Source: an uncultured Acidobacteriia bacterium (GTDB lineage: Bacteria; Acidobacteriota; Terriglobia; Bryobacterales; Bryobacteraceae). From it: a DNA stretch of 64,000 nucleotides. The translations under genes were made by a program, and so were the position numbers. The stretch lies in contig CAIRSA010000492.1 of the NCBI GenBank assembly GCA_903881085.1, positions 1 through 64,000 of the forward strand, given 5' to 3'. A model generated the notes under the pieces. That model was not told the origin of the DNA. It saw only the letters and a list, made by a program, of their open reading frames with translations, and did no database searches. How positions within the stretch are numbered: the stretch's first letter is position 1; every line of letters starts with the position of its first letter. Below are positions 52,050 to 61,761 of this stretch, one piece after another.

Positions 52050-53039
52050 TCAGGATATGGTGTAGAGGCCCATGCGCTGCTTCACCATTCGCACGGTCTC
52101 CTGCGCCATCGGCCTCACCCGCTCCGCGCTCTCGCGCAGAATGCCATTCAAATATCCTGGCTCTGAGGTGATCTCTTTATAGCGCTGCTGAATCGGCCCC
52201 AGGCTCACAGCAACCATCTCCGCAACTTGCTTTTTCAAGTCGCCATAGCGCATGCCGCTGAAGTGCGCGCGCATCTGATCGGGCGTCCATTCACTGAAGG
52301 CCTGAAAGATCGACAGCAGATTTTCAACGCCTGACCCCATCGTCTCAAAATCAACAGCGGGGTTAGAGTCGGTGGTCGCGCGCATGATTTTCTTGCGAAT
52401 CACGTCCGGCGGGTCAAGCAACGCTACCGAATGCCCGCTGCCTTGCGCCGACTTGCTCATCTTCTTCGTCGGATCATCCAGCCCCATCACGCGCGCACCC
52501 ACGGTGGGCATGCTGGTCTTCGGCATCACGAACGTTTCGCCATACAGCGAGTTGAAGCGCAGCGCTATGTCGCGGCACAGTTCCAGATGCTGCGCCTGGT
52601 CGTCTCCGACAGGCACGATCGCAGCGTTGTAGAGCAGGATGTCGGCCGCCATCAGCACAGGATACTGCAGCAACCCATCTCCGATCGATTCCTGCGTTTC
52701 TGACTTCGCCTTGAACTGCGTCATGCGTTCCAGCCACCCTAGCGGCGTGACGCAAGTGAGCATCCACGCCAGTTCGGCGTGTTCGGCGATGGATGACTGC
52801 ACCACAACCGAGGAATGCTTCGGGTCAATGCCCGCGGCGATGAACAGCGCCGCCAGTTCGGCGATCTTGGAACGCAGTTCCGCCGGCTCCTGATAGAGCG
52901 TGATGGCGTGTAGATCTACGATGCAGAAGATGCTCTCATAGTCATACTGGATCTTCACCCAATTCTTGAGTGCGCCCAGATAATTGCCGATGTGAATGTT
53001 GCCTGTGGGTTGAACCCCGGAGAAGACTCTTGATTTCAT
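52050..53039 (-). CDS. trpS: tryptophanyl-tRNA synthetase
   Basis: ATG 53039 starts the conserved MKSRVFSGVQPTGNIHIGNY; the open frame reaches 53081. The class I signature HIGN (15-18) and KKMSKSAQGSG are present. The 329-residue length is usual for bacterial TrpRS. It charges tRNA-Trp. It is divergent from the RNA methyltransferase gene. Confidence 0.95.
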   Translation of the reverse strand: MKSRVFSGVQPTGNIHIGNYLGALKNWVKIQYDYESIFCIVDLHAITLYQEPAELRSKIAELAALFIAAGIDPKHSSVVVQSSIAEHAELAWMLTCVTPLGWLERMTQFKAKSETQESIGDGLLQYPVLMAADILLYNAAIVPVGDDQAQHLELCRDIALRFNSLYGETFVMPKTSMPTVGARVMGLDDPTKKMSKSAQGSGHSVALLDPPDVIRKKIMRATTDSNPAVDFETMGSGVENLLSIFQAFSEWTPDQMRAHFSGMRYGDLKKQVAEMVAVSLGPIQQRYKEITSEPGYLNGILRESAERVRPMAQETVRMVKQRMGLYTIS

Positions 53040-53088
53040 GCTGGATATTCCAGTGTATCTTGCGGCGTGGCGGTGCGACAATGGTGCA

Positions 53089-54255
53089 GTGAGAATAGAA
53101 AAGCTGGTTTATGGCGGCGCGGGCCTTTCGCGCGTGGATGGGCAGGTCGCATTGACGCCGTTTGTGCTCCCTGGAGAGCTGATTGAGACCTCGGTGGTTC
53201 GCAAGCGTAAGGATCTGATTGAGGCCGAACTGACGAATGTGGTGGAGCCTTCGCCGGAGCGCATCGACGCGCAGTGCCCCCATTTTACGAAGTGCGGAGG
53301 CTGCCACTACCAGCACGCCAACTACGAATTTCAAGTGCAACAGAAGCGCGAAATACTGAAGGATTCGCTGCGCCGCGTCGGTCGCATCACGCCGCCGGAA
53401 GAGATTGGCATCATCTCGGGCCCAGCTTGGGAATATCGCAATCGCGCGCAGTTTCACTTTCACGAGGGCAAGGTGGGCTTCCTGGAAGCAGGTTCGCACA
53501 CGCTGCACCCCGTGGACCACTGCCCCATCTCTTCACCGAGATTGAACGAGGCTCTGATTGCGTTGACGAAGATGGCGAAGGACCACCGCTTCCCCGACTT
53601 CTTGCGCTCACTCGAACTGTTCACCAACGAAGAGCAGGTGCAGGTGAATGTAGTGGAAACCGAAGGCACGCGACACGTTGCCAAAGTATTTTTCGAATGG
53701 TGCGAGCAGGCGATCCCGGGCGCGGTATCGGGGGCGATCAACTATGGCGGCTTCCGCGTCAGCTACGGCTCGTTCTTCCAGGTGAACCGCTTCCTGGTTG
53801 ATCATTTGGTTACCGAAGCCATTGGCGACGCGTCTGGAAACCGTGCTATCGATCTCTTCGCCGGCGTAGGCCTTTTCTCACGCGAACTGCTGAAGCGTTT
53901 TCCGAAGGTGGTGGCGGTGGAGACCGGCGCCAGCGCATGCCGCGACATCGAAGTGAACGCGCCGAACGCGAGGGTCATGAAAGAGCAGGCCAGCATGTAC
54001 CTCGAAGACTTAAAACTCACGCCTGACTTCATTCTGGCCGACCCGCCGCGCGCCGGCCTGGGCAAGGCAGTTGTGAAGGAACTGCTGCGCATCAAATCGC
54101 CACACGTCGCCATCGTGTCATGCGACCCGGCCACGCTTGCGCGCGACCTTGCCGCGCTGCTCGCCGATGGCTACGACATCGCCAAGATGACGATGGTAGA
54201 TCTGTTCCCGCAGACCTACCACATGGAATCCGTCACTCACTTGAAGCTGCGTTAA
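53089..54255 (+). CDS. RNA m5U methyltransferase, RlmD/RumA-TrmA family
   Basis: A GTG at 53089 (VRIEKLVYGGAGLSRVDG) fits the TRAM-domain start and leaves room for a divergent promoter. An ATG at 53038 would overlap trpS. The 388-residue protein has an iron-sulfur Cys set (CPHFTKCGGC near 64-73, plus DHCPI), AdoMet motif AIDLFAGVGLFSREL, ILADPPRAGLG and the catalytic Cys in IVSCDPATLARDL. It methylates uridine in 23S rRNA or tRNA. The exact site is not predictable. Confidence 0.88.
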   Translation: MRIEKLVYGGAGLSRVDGQVALTPFVLPGELIETSVVRKRKDLIEAELTNVVEPSPERIDAQCPHFTKCGGCHYQHANYEFQVQQKREILKDSLRRVGRITPPEEIGIISGPAWEYRNRAQFHFHEGKVGFLEAGSHTLHPVDHCPISSPRLNEALIALTKMAKDHRFPDFLRSLELFTNEEQVQVNVVETEGTRHVAKVFFEWCEQAIPGAVSGAINYGGFRVSYGSFFQVNRFLVDHLVTEAIGDASGNRAIDLFAGVGLFSRELLKRFPKVVAVETGASACRDIEVNAPNARVMKEQASMYLEDLKLTPDFILADPPRAGLGKAVVKELLRIKSPHVAIVSCDPATLARDLAALLADGYDIAKMTMVDLFPQTYHMESVTHLKLR

Positions 54256-55433
54256 ACTGCCGCTTTCAGCACTTCGCGCAAGCGCTTGGCGACAATCTGC
54301 TCTTCGCCCTTCTGCAACGTCCACACGCCCACGGTCAGGCAATCAGCCGGCCCGGGCGTGAGTTCGATGGATGGTTCGCCATCGCGCATCTGCTTCATAA
54401 CATCGGCGTAGGAGATCTTCACTGCGCTCTGATCCCAGCGGATCTGCAGGTGCGGAACATGATTGGCGATCTCGCCCACCCACGTGTTGGTTTTAATGGT
54501 TTTCAATACCGAAACGCTATCGGCGATCACCTTGCATCGCTTCTCCCACTCCGCCCATTCGGCCTTGTGGTCGCGCTTCAGATACGACTCCACCGCGATC
54601 ATCATTCCCAGAAGCTCTTCTTTGTTGACCTTGGTGCCGCGCCCAACGGTGTCGCTATTCGGCGGGCCATTCAACCGCGCAGCAGCGATCAGATCCTTGC
54701 GCCCCAGCAGTAGCCCCGCGCTCTGTGGACCGCGAATGCCTTTGCCGCCAGAGAACGCCACAAGATCGAATCCCATCTTCGTGAATTTCGAAAGGTTCTC
54801 CACCGGCGGCACATCTGCAGCAGCATCTGTGAACGTCGGCACGTTGTGCTTCTTGCCCAGCGCAACGAACTCTTCGGCGTGAATCTGCCCAACAGGGTCA
54901 TTCGCATTGAAGAACAGCATCATCGCCGTGCGATTGTTCACCGCACGCGACAACTCCGCCGCGGTCTCCACCTCAATAAACTTGATGCCGCAGTTGCGCA
55001 CTGCATGGTCGTACCCGTAGCGATGCGACTTCTGCACGATGACTTCGTTTTTCATCCCCTCAGTATCAGGCAGCCGAACGATCTTCTCCCGGTCGGCACC
55101 AGTGATGCACGCCGCTGTGCCCAGCGTGAGCGCTGCCGCCGCACCTGCGCTCACCAGGGCGGCTTCGCAGCCGATGAGTTCAGCGATGCGCTTGCCCACT
55201 GCATCATGCAGTTCCTGCAACCGCACATAGTTCTTCGATGAGTAATTGATGGCATCCATCACCTCAGGCAGCATCAACGATGCCGTGAGCGCGGTATACG
55301 TGCCCGCCGCGTTGATGATGGGGCGCACGCCCAGTTCCTTAAAGTAGTCGCGCCTGACTGTGGCTGCGGGCGCGATTCCCGTAACGGCCGGAGCCGCGGA
55401 AATCGCTTGCAAAAACTTTCTGCGATTCGGCAT
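54252..55433 (-). CDS. SelA-like PLP-dependent protein with TAT-type leader
   Basis: The 393-residue protein begins MPNRRKFLQAISAAPAVTGI, a twin-arginine-like leader, and then a fold type I PLP enzyme. INAAGTYTALTAS and GCEAALVSAGAAAALTLGTA match the SelA/selenocysteine synthase-like family. TDAAADVPP supplies the cofactor Asp (203) and AFSGGKGIRGPQSAG the PLP Lys231. True SelA has an extra N-terminal domain that is missing here. Members include aminohexonate ammonia-lyases. An exported PLP enzyme is odd. It overlaps the rRNA methyltransferase gene end by 4 bases. Confidence 0.75.
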   Translation of the reverse strand: MPNRRKFLQAISAAPAVTGIAPAATVRRDYFKELGVRPIINAAGTYTALTASLMLPEVMDAINYSSKNYVRLQELHDAVGKRIAELIGCEAALVSAGAAAALTLGTAACITGADREKIVRLPDTEGMKNEVIVQKSHRYGYDHAVRNCGIKFIEVETAAELSRAVNNRTAMMLFFNANDPVGQIHAEEFVALGKKHNVPTFTDAAADVPPVENLSKFTKMGFDLVAFSGGKGIRGPQSAGLLLGRKDLIAAARLNGPPNSDTVGRGTKVNKEELLGMMIAVESYLKRDHKAEWAEWEKRCKVIADSVSVLKTIKTNTWVGEIANHVPHLQIRWDQSAVKISYADVMKQMRDGEPSIELTPGPADCLTVGVWTLQKGEEQIVAKRLREVLKAAV

Positions 55434-55470
55434 TCGTATAGTCTCCTTAATTGGAGATTATGATACCAAG

Positions 55471-57936
55471 TTATTTCTGGAAAATGCCGCGCCACTTGCG
55501 AAGAATCAACTCGGCCAGATTCAACGCCACGGCCAAGCCCAACAGACCTGGCCACAAACGCATCACCGAAGGCACACTGCGCCCGCCTGCATCGAACAAC
55601 CGCTTCACATCGGGATTGAACCGCCCGCCCGTGTACGCCGCAATCTGCCGCAGCAGTTGTTCGTTAGATCCGTAGTCGTTCAGTTCCTCTTCCTGCCGAT
55701 AGTAGCCGACCTCAGGAAACGCCCGTGAATCCTCTACAGGACGCAAGCGGAACAAACCCTGCCGCGATCCAACCGGCACTTTGCCGCGATACGAGCCATC
55801 GCCGACCTTGCGGATCTCCACAGGCCGTTGGAATCCATCCGGCCCAAAAACGAAGATGCCAGGAATTGTTTTTGGCTCTTCCATGTGCCGGCCTAACCGG
55901 TAATCGACCACCAGTTCGCCGCTGGTGTTATCGAGCACCACGGAAGCCTCGCCCGGTTGCGCATGCGGCAGCAGGTCGCGCATGACGTTCGACCAGAACT
56001 TGTCGAAACCTTTCCACTTGATCCAGGCATCGGCCCAGCGGCTTTTCGCGTCTGAAGTAAACACCGCCGAACGGCCCAGCCCGTACTGCCAGCGCGAAAA
56101 CAGAGGATCTTTGCGATCGATGCTAAGGATGTTATCGGCCGTTGGCTTCGACGTGAACTTCACATAGCCTTTCAGCGGAGGCGCCTTCTCCATATCGATG
56201 CCTTCAAGAATCTCCGCCTGCCGCAACACAACTGGCACAATCGGTTTTTCAATCGCCGTAGAGCCCGTGTGCTCCATCACGTCGCGCAACAGAATCTGTT
56301 CCAACCCGGCCGGATCGTTCAGGAAATACGACTTGCCCTTGGCCGCAGCTGCGATCTTTTCCAGGTACGCTCGATTCACGTCCTGCCCCAACCCAACTGT
56401 CGAAATGGTGACCTTCTGCGACTCCGCTTCCTTGGCCAGCGACATGCTGTCGCCCTCTTCAGAGATACCGTCCGTCAGCAGCACGATATGCTTGAACGTC
56501 GCCTTCGAAGGCATCGCCTTGCGATACGCCTCCGTCAACGCAGGCGCGATCTGCGTGCCGCCATCGGGCGTAATTCCGGCGATCAAGCGCTTGATCAGGT
56601 TGCGATCTTCCGCTTTGCGAATCGGCACAGCCCACTGGAACGAATTGTCGAAGATCAGCACGCCCACCATATCGATGGGCCGCAGATTCTCAACCACGCC
56701 GATCGATGCCAGCCGCGCCAACTCCATTTTCTTGCCTTCCATGGACGATGACTTATCAATAATCAGAATAACCAGCGTGCCTTCCGGCGAGCGCGGCGGA
56801 GCCAGTTTGGCAGGCAGCGCACGCTCCAGCACGTCTTCATTGTTCTTGTTTTCGACGTAGGTGTTCTTTTCGCCGCCGATCACCAGCAGCCCGCCGCCCT
56901 GCTTCACGAACGCTTCCAGGTCGGCCTTGCGCGCCGGCGGAATCGCTTCCATGTCCCAGTTGTTCAGCACAATCAGCTGATACTCATCGAAGCTTTTCGT
57001 GGGCAGTTCCGGCGATTTCGTCACGTCCAACTGGCTGGCCGTAAACACATCGATCAAATGTTTCTCCGCACCTTCGGGGTCTTGCGAAAGATACAGCAAC
57101 TTCGGCCGCCGCAACATCAACGACCGCGCAAATCGCGCCTCGCCAAGATCCGTAGTCTTCAACGTCCCTGAAACATCAATGGCACCCGCCGCGCTCACCG
57201 TTGCGTGCACGCGAATCTGATTCGAGCCGGCCTCCAGATTCACCGCAGTCGAGCCAAGCAGCTTTCCTTCGGCGGAAATCTCAATCGTCCCGCTCGACTT
57301 GCGTGGTGCGACCACGTCAAGGTCGATGGGAAAGCGGTCGCCAGTAAAAGCGATGGCCGGCATGTTCACCGACTCCAATCGCAACGCAGGCTTCGGCCTT
57401 CCGGCCAGTGCCACCGTATCGATCGGCACACCCAGTTGCTGCGCCTGCCAAGTGGCCCGCGCAACGTTGCCCTTGTTTTCTTTGCCGTCAGAGATCAGCA
57501 GCACGCGCGGAACAAGCCCTTCAGGCATCGATGCAATGCCATCGCGCACTGCCGCTTCCAAATCGGTTCCGCGAGCCTGTGCGCCCGTTGCCGCCCCAAC
57601 AAGTGTGACGCCATCGGCGAGCGTCCGCGTGCTGCGCGCAAACGGAATGATCTTCGTCCAATGGCGGCCCCGCTCCGATTCGATCGCTTTCACCAGCGCA
57701 TTTGCGCGCCCCAGATCCTGCTTCGAAACGCTGGCGGAAGTATCCACCAAAACCGAAACGGCCATCTTCGTTTCGGTGGTTGTCATGCGTGGCTCGGCCA
57801 ATGCGAGCGCAATGCACACCATTGCCAAGGCCTTCAGCAGTGTGGCGATTTTTTGGACGCCACGCTGAAACTCATACCACATCCATAGCAGCGGCAACGC
57901 GGCCAGCAGCAACATCCATGGGCTTTCAAATGTCAT
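55471..57936 (-). CDS. large membrane protein with two von Willebrand A domains
   Basis: The 821-residue protein starts with two membrane helices (about 5-50) and ends with another (about 795-815). VWA 1 spans about 60-230 with the metal site in VDTSASVS. VWA 2 spans about 385-560 with IDKSSSMEGKK. Residues 575-720 form a glutamine-amidotransferase-like part (YGLGRSAVFTSDAKSRWADA). This is the usual periplasm-facing partner in MoxR-DUF58-BatA clusters, which help assemble or stress-proof envelope proteins. It overlaps the start of the next upstream gene by 4 bases. Confidence 0.8.
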   Translation of the reverse strand: MTFESPWMLLLAALPLLWMWYEFQRGVQKIATLLKALAMVCIALALAEPRMTTTETKMAVSVLVDTSASVSKQDLGRANALVKAIESERGRHWTKIIPFARSTRTLADGVTLVGAATGAQARGTDLEAAVRDGIASMPEGLVPRVLLISDGKENKGNVARATWQAQQLGVPIDTVALAGRPKPALRLESVNMPAIAFTGDRFPIDLDVVAPRKSSGTIEISAEGKLLGSTAVNLEAGSNQIRVHATVSAAGAIDVSGTLKTTDLGEARFARSLMLRRPKLLYLSQDPEGAEKHLIDVFTASQLDVTKSPELPTKSFDEYQLIVLNNWDMEAIPPARKADLEAFVKQGGGLLVIGGEKNTYVENKNNEDVLERALPAKLAPPRSPEGTLVILIIDKSSSMEGKKMELARLASIGVVENLRPIDMVGVLIFDNSFQWAVPIRKAEDRNLIKRLIAGITPDGGTQIAPALTEAYRKAMPSKATFKHIVLLTDGISEEGDSMSLAKEAESQKVTISTVGLGQDVNRAYLEKIAAAAKGKSYFLNDPAGLEQILLRDVMEHTGSTAIEKPIVPVVLRQAEILEGIDMEKAPPLKGYVKFTSKPTADNILSIDRKDPLFSRWQYGLGRSAVFTSDAKSRWADAWIKWKGFDKFWSNVMRDLLPHAQPGEASVVLDNTSGELVVDYRLGRHMEEPKTIPGIFVFGPDGFQRPVEIRKVGDGSYRGKVPVGSRQGLFRLRPVEDSRAFPEVGYYRQEEELNDYGSNEQLLRQIAAYTGGRFNPDVKRLFDAGGRSVPSVMRLWPGLLGLAVALNLAELILRKWRGIFQK

Positions 57937-59828
57937 GCCGCCCTCCGGAACCGCGCCAGCATGCCACTGAACCGCGGCGCAAACGCGAGCTTAAATCTGC
58001 CATAGAGGAACCATTCGAGCATCAGGCACAGAGCGCCAAGCAGAGCCAGAATCTGCCAGATGTCTCGCGACGAGGCCTCCAGCATACTGAACTTCGGAAT
58101 TCCTCTTTTTATATTCTTCGGCGGAGTCCATTTCGCTTCGGCAATGTCGGGCAGCGAAAGCGAATACACCATTTCTTTGTCTCCAGCCAACACTCGAACA
58201 ATGCCGCGCGTGCCGCCGAAGAACCGCAGATTTCGGCCCTGCACCGTGAACGGCAGAACGCTATCGCCCTCGCCTAACACGCGAATCGCCGACGCATCCA
58301 TCCCATCGTCGAGCACCACGTTCACGCCTCCAGCACTATCGCCATTCAGTTCGGCGCGACGGAATATCTCCGGCGCCATCCACTGGAACAGGTTCGCGAA
58401 CAACAACGGAGCAGCCAGTTCATAACGTAACGCCGAACGGCCCGGATTAAAACCGAAGACCGCAATCTTCGGCCCTGCCGAACTGGCGACAATTACAGAG
58501 CCGCCATCCACTTCTGCCACCGGCGAGAAGCCCGCGAGGGTTCCGTACACTTGCGTGGAATCGAGTTTCAAATCTTTCGTGCGCAAGCCGGCCGACATGG
58601 GATGATCCGCCCGCCAACCAATAAGCGGTACATTTGTGGCCTGCTTGAGCGCCTTCATGGGCGAACCCGCAGTCGGCGGCTCAATATAAATCGCATTTCC
58701 CTTGGGCGGAACGGGCGGATTGAATCGATCCAAAAGGACAATATTTGCTCCATTATCGGCGTTATAGGCCGCTAGTGGGTAATATTTTGCCTGTATCCAA
58801 GGATTCGAAGAAAGAAGCGGCCGCAGCGCATCAGGCTGATCAGAGTACACGGCCAGTTGCAAACTCTTTTGAGCAGGCAGTTCCAGAACGGCGCGATCGT
58901 CCGAAGGAATCGCATCCTTCACCAGCAGCCGCGCCTCCAACCACCCCGCGGCCTTGGTGCGAAATTCGAAGCGCTGATTCTGTTCCGTGCCCGCCGCCAA
59001 CGAAAGCCGCGCTGACCCAATTGGCGCACCGCCGAAATGCAGGGCCAGCGGAATCACGCGATCCACGCGGCCGTAGTTGCGCACGCTGACAAAGATCTCC
59101 CACAAATCGGTATCGGACATCGAGCGCCGCATATTGATCTTACGCAGCCCGACGTTTTCATTCACTTCGCTGACCGACAGAATACGCAGCCCCGGCACCG
59201 GTTCGATGCCCGGAACCTCAGAAGCATCGATGCGCCCGGCGCCCGCATAGACAATCTCCCCCGCGCGCCGGCCATGCAATTTCTGCATCTCCACCGCAAA
59301 GTTCAACGCCTGCTCAACGTGCAGTGACGCGGCCCCGGCCTGGCTCTGCTTGATAGCCTCCTCAATCGCCTGGCGGTTCGATTCAAACACGGTAGCCGGC
59401 GTCGACAACTCATCCGTACGCACAACCATCACGCGATCGGAAGGCGGCAGCGCACGCACATATGCACGCGACACGGCCTTGGCTTCGTCCATCAGCGTGC
59501 CACGAGGCGCGCGGGCAGACATCCAGGCCGACGTATCGAGCAGCAGCACGTGATCGCGCGACGCGCGGTCGGGCGACCCCAACCGCAACTGCGAAATTGC
59601 CAGCAACAACAGCAGCATGCCAAGAATCTGCAGCAGCAACGACCAAGGCTGTTGAATCCGCTTGCGGTGCCGCGCCACCGGCGGCTTCTCCGAATGCTTC
59701 CAAAAACGCAACGTGGGAACAATCAGCTTTTTCTTCGAACGGTCCAACAGGTACAATGCAACCGCGACGCCTGAAACAGCAGTGAAAAGAGCGAAGAATT
59801 CGAAGGCGCTTAGATTTAGAAAAAACAC
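57933..59828 (-). CDS. BatA-type (aerotolerance regulator N-terminal) membrane protein
   Basis: The 631-residue protein has the BatA N-terminal domain: SAFEFFALFTAVSGVAVALY, then PTLRFWKHSEKPP and a second helix ILGMLLLLLAISQLRL. A VWA-like domain follows (HVLLLDTSAWMSA at about 92-104), but the expected second Ser of the DxSxS metal motif is Trp, so metal binding is doubtful. A C-terminal helix lies near 597-613. It overlaps neighbours by 4 bases downstream and abuts DUF58 upstream, so it belongs to one operon with MoxR. Confidence 0.8.
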   Translation of the reverse strand: MFFLNLSAFEFFALFTAVSGVAVALYLLDRSKKKLIVPTLRFWKHSEKPPVARHRKRIQQPWSLLLQILGMLLLLLAISQLRLGSPDRASRDHVLLLDTSAWMSARAPRGTLMDEAKAVSRAYVRALPPSDRVMVVRTDELSTPATVFESNRQAIEEAIKQSQAGAASLHVEQALNFAVEMQKLHGRRAGEIVYAGAGRIDASEVPGIEPVPGLRILSVSEVNENVGLRKINMRRSMSDTDLWEIFVSVRNYGRVDRVIPLALHFGGAPIGSARLSLAAGTEQNQRFEFRTKAAGWLEARLLVKDAIPSDDRAVLELPAQKSLQLAVYSDQPDALRPLLSSNPWIQAKYYPLAAYNADNGANIVLLDRFNPPVPPKGNAIYIEPPTAGSPMKALKQATNVPLIGWRADHPMSAGLRTKDLKLDSTQVYGTLAGFSPVAEVDGGSVIVASSAGPKIAVFGFNPGRSALRYELAAPLLFANLFQWMAPEIFRRAELNGDSAGGVNVVLDDGMDASAIRVLGEGDSVLPFTVQGRNLRFFGGTRGIVRVLAGDKEMVYSLSLPDIAEAKWTPPKNIKRGIPKFSMLEASSRDIWQILALLGALCLMLEWFLYGRFKLAFAPRFSGMLARFRRAA

Positions 59829-60716
59829 TTAGCGAACCTCCGTCGAGCGGGCTTCCATCACCGGCCCAAAGATCGCAATCTCCACTGGCGTCTGCGTCGA
59901 GATCCCCACATAGCGGCCGCCTTTGCGCAGCGAAATATCGCGCACGCGCTTTGCGTATTCATCGAAAGCAGCCGTGTATGCAAGACGCGTTTCGTCGTCA
60001 AAGGTTAGCTCCAGGTTGCCGCCCGTCTCGGCGTCTTCCAGCACCAACTCGCCGTTGTATGGCGGCACGCGGTCCTCTTCGTTCCAGACATGCAGCAGCA
60101 TCAAATCGTGGCCAAAGTCGGAAAGGTACTGAATCGGCTTTTCAAATTCACCGTCGTCCAGAAAATCGGAGATGATGATCAGAAGTCCGCGCTGCGGATA
60201 GTTGGCGATAAACTCGCGCGAGACCTTCATGAAATTGGTCTTGCCTTTGGGCTTCAACTCCAGCAGATAATCCACCGCTGGAGCAAAGCGGTGGCGTCCG
60301 CCCGAGCAGCCCATGGCATCTTCCAATTCCCCCGCAAATGGCTGCAGTGTGATGGTCTCCAAGCGCACAAGACCTACGTAGGCCAGCGCCGCCGCCAGCC
60401 TCCGCACGTAATCGAACTTCGGCGGCTCGCCCGTCGACATCGACGCGGAACAATCGATCATGATGCGAACCGGAATGCGCGGTTCTACCTGGAACAGCTT
60501 AAGAATCAATTTTTCCAGACGCAAATATGCGCGCCAGTTCACGGCCCGCAGGTCATCGCCATGATGGAAACCGCGATGGTCTAAAAACTCCAACCCGCCA
60601 CCGGAAAACCTGGACGCATTATGGCCGCCCACCAGACCGGGAAACGATTTCTGCCAGTGCAGAGTCAGCCGTTCCAGCCGCTCCAGAAATTTCTGATCGA
60701 TCAGTGCTTCCGCCAT
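59829..60716 (-). CDS. DUF58 domain protein
   Basis: The 295-residue protein has GGLEFLDHRGFHHGDDLRAV and NWRAYLRLEKLILKLFQVE, the DUF58 core, followed by a VWA-type fold with an intact metal motif in IMIDCSASMSTGEPP. It is the soluble partner of MoxR ATPases. It lies 6 bases from the moxR gene and directly before batA. Confidence 0.88.
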   Translation of the reverse strand: MAEALIDQKFLERLERLTLHWQKSFPGLVGGHNASRFSGGGLEFLDHRGFHHGDDLRAVNWRAYLRLEKLILKLFQVEPRIPVRIMIDCSASMSTGEPPKFDYVRRLAAALAYVGLVRLETITLQPFAGELEDAMGCSGGRHRFAPAVDYLLELKPKGKTNFMKVSREFIANYPQRGLLIIISDFLDDGEFEKPIQYLSDFGHDLMLLHVWNEEDRVPPYNGELVLEDAETGGNLELTFDDETRLAYTAAFDEYAKRVRDISLRKGGRYVGISTQTPVEIAIFGPVMEARSTEVR

Positions 60717-60722
60717 CGACCG

Positions 60723-61715
60723 CTACCGCGCTGCCGGAGCACTCACGCTTTGAATGATGTCATTCAGCACCGTCTCAGGCGTTTGACCATCGGCATGTGC
60801 ATCGAAATTGAGTATGATGCGATGCCGGAGTACAGCCGGGGCCACCTTTTTGATGTCTTCACTGCTCAGATTCAACCGCCCCTGCATCAATGCCAGCACG
60901 CGCCCGCATTCCATCAGCGCCTGCGCGCCGCGCGGCGAACTCCCGTAGCGAATGTATTTCGTGGTCGCCGCATGCGCGTATTTCGTGGCGGGCTGCGTGG
61001 CCATCACCAGGTCTACCGCATAATCCTGCACATGGGGCGCAATCAGCACTTGGCGGCAAACCTTGCGCAGATCGAGGATCTCATTCTGCGTCAGAATCTG
61101 TGAAACCTCGGCTTCGGATTTTGAGACCGTCGAATCCACAATGCGGCTCAACTCTTCGCGCGACGGATAGTTGACGATGATCTTCATCAGAAAGCGATCC
61201 AACTGCGCTTCGGGCAGCGGATACGTGCCTTCCATTTCGATCGGGTTCTGCGTAGCCATCACGAGAAATGGCGATTCCAGTTCGTGCGTCACCGTACCGC
61301 TTGTAACGGTGCGTTCCTGCATGGCTTCCAGCAGCGCCGATTGCGTCTTCGGCGTGGCACGGTTGATTTCGTCGGCGAGGACGAGGTTCGAAAAGATGGG
61401 CCCGCGCTGAAAGCGGAGCGACTTGCCCCCACGGCCGTCATCTTCCATCATCATGCTGCCCACAATATCGCCGGGCATCAGATCGGGTGTGAACTGACTA
61501 CGCGAATATTTCAAGTGGAGAACGCGGGACAATGTCCGCAGCAAAGTTGTCTTTCCAAGCCCGGGGACGCCTTCAAGCAGCACATGGCCGCCCGACAGCA
61601 GGCAGATCAAAACACCATCGACCACGTCGGACTGCCCGACGATGATCTTGCCAATTTCCTTACGGACAAGGTTTAGCCGTTCTACGGCTTCAGAGAGTTG
61701 AGCATCAGTTCGCAC
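60723..61715 (-). CDS. MoxR-family AAA+ ATPase
   Basis: The 330-residue ATPase has Walker A GVPGLGKTTL (about 48-57), Walker B VLADEINRATPKTQSALLEA, sensor motif ATQNPIEMEGTYPLPEAQLD (Arg finger side) and a C-terminal lid. It is the chaperone-like motor of the MoxR-DUF58-BatA-VWA operon, first in order. These ATPases assist metal insertion or folding of VWA proteins (family knowledge). Confidence 0.93.
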   Translation of the reverse strand: MRTDAQLSEAVERLNLVRKEIGKIIVGQSDVVDGVLICLLSGGHVLLEGVPGLGKTTLLRTLSRVLHLKYSRSQFTPDLMPGDIVGSMMMEDDGRGGKSLRFQRGPIFSNLVLADEINRATPKTQSALLEAMQERTVTSGTVTHELESPFLVMATQNPIEMEGTYPLPEAQLDRFLMKIIVNYPSREELSRIVDSTVSKSEAEVSQILTQNEILDLRKVCRQVLIAPHVQDYAVDLVMATQPATKYAHAATTKYIRYGSSPRGAQALMECGRVLALMQGRLNLSSEDIKKVAPAVLRHRIILNFDAHADGQTPETVLNDIIQSVSAPAAR

Positions 61716-61761
61716 AACTTTATTCTATGCGAAGCGCGACCCATTGACGAATGGCCATTTT

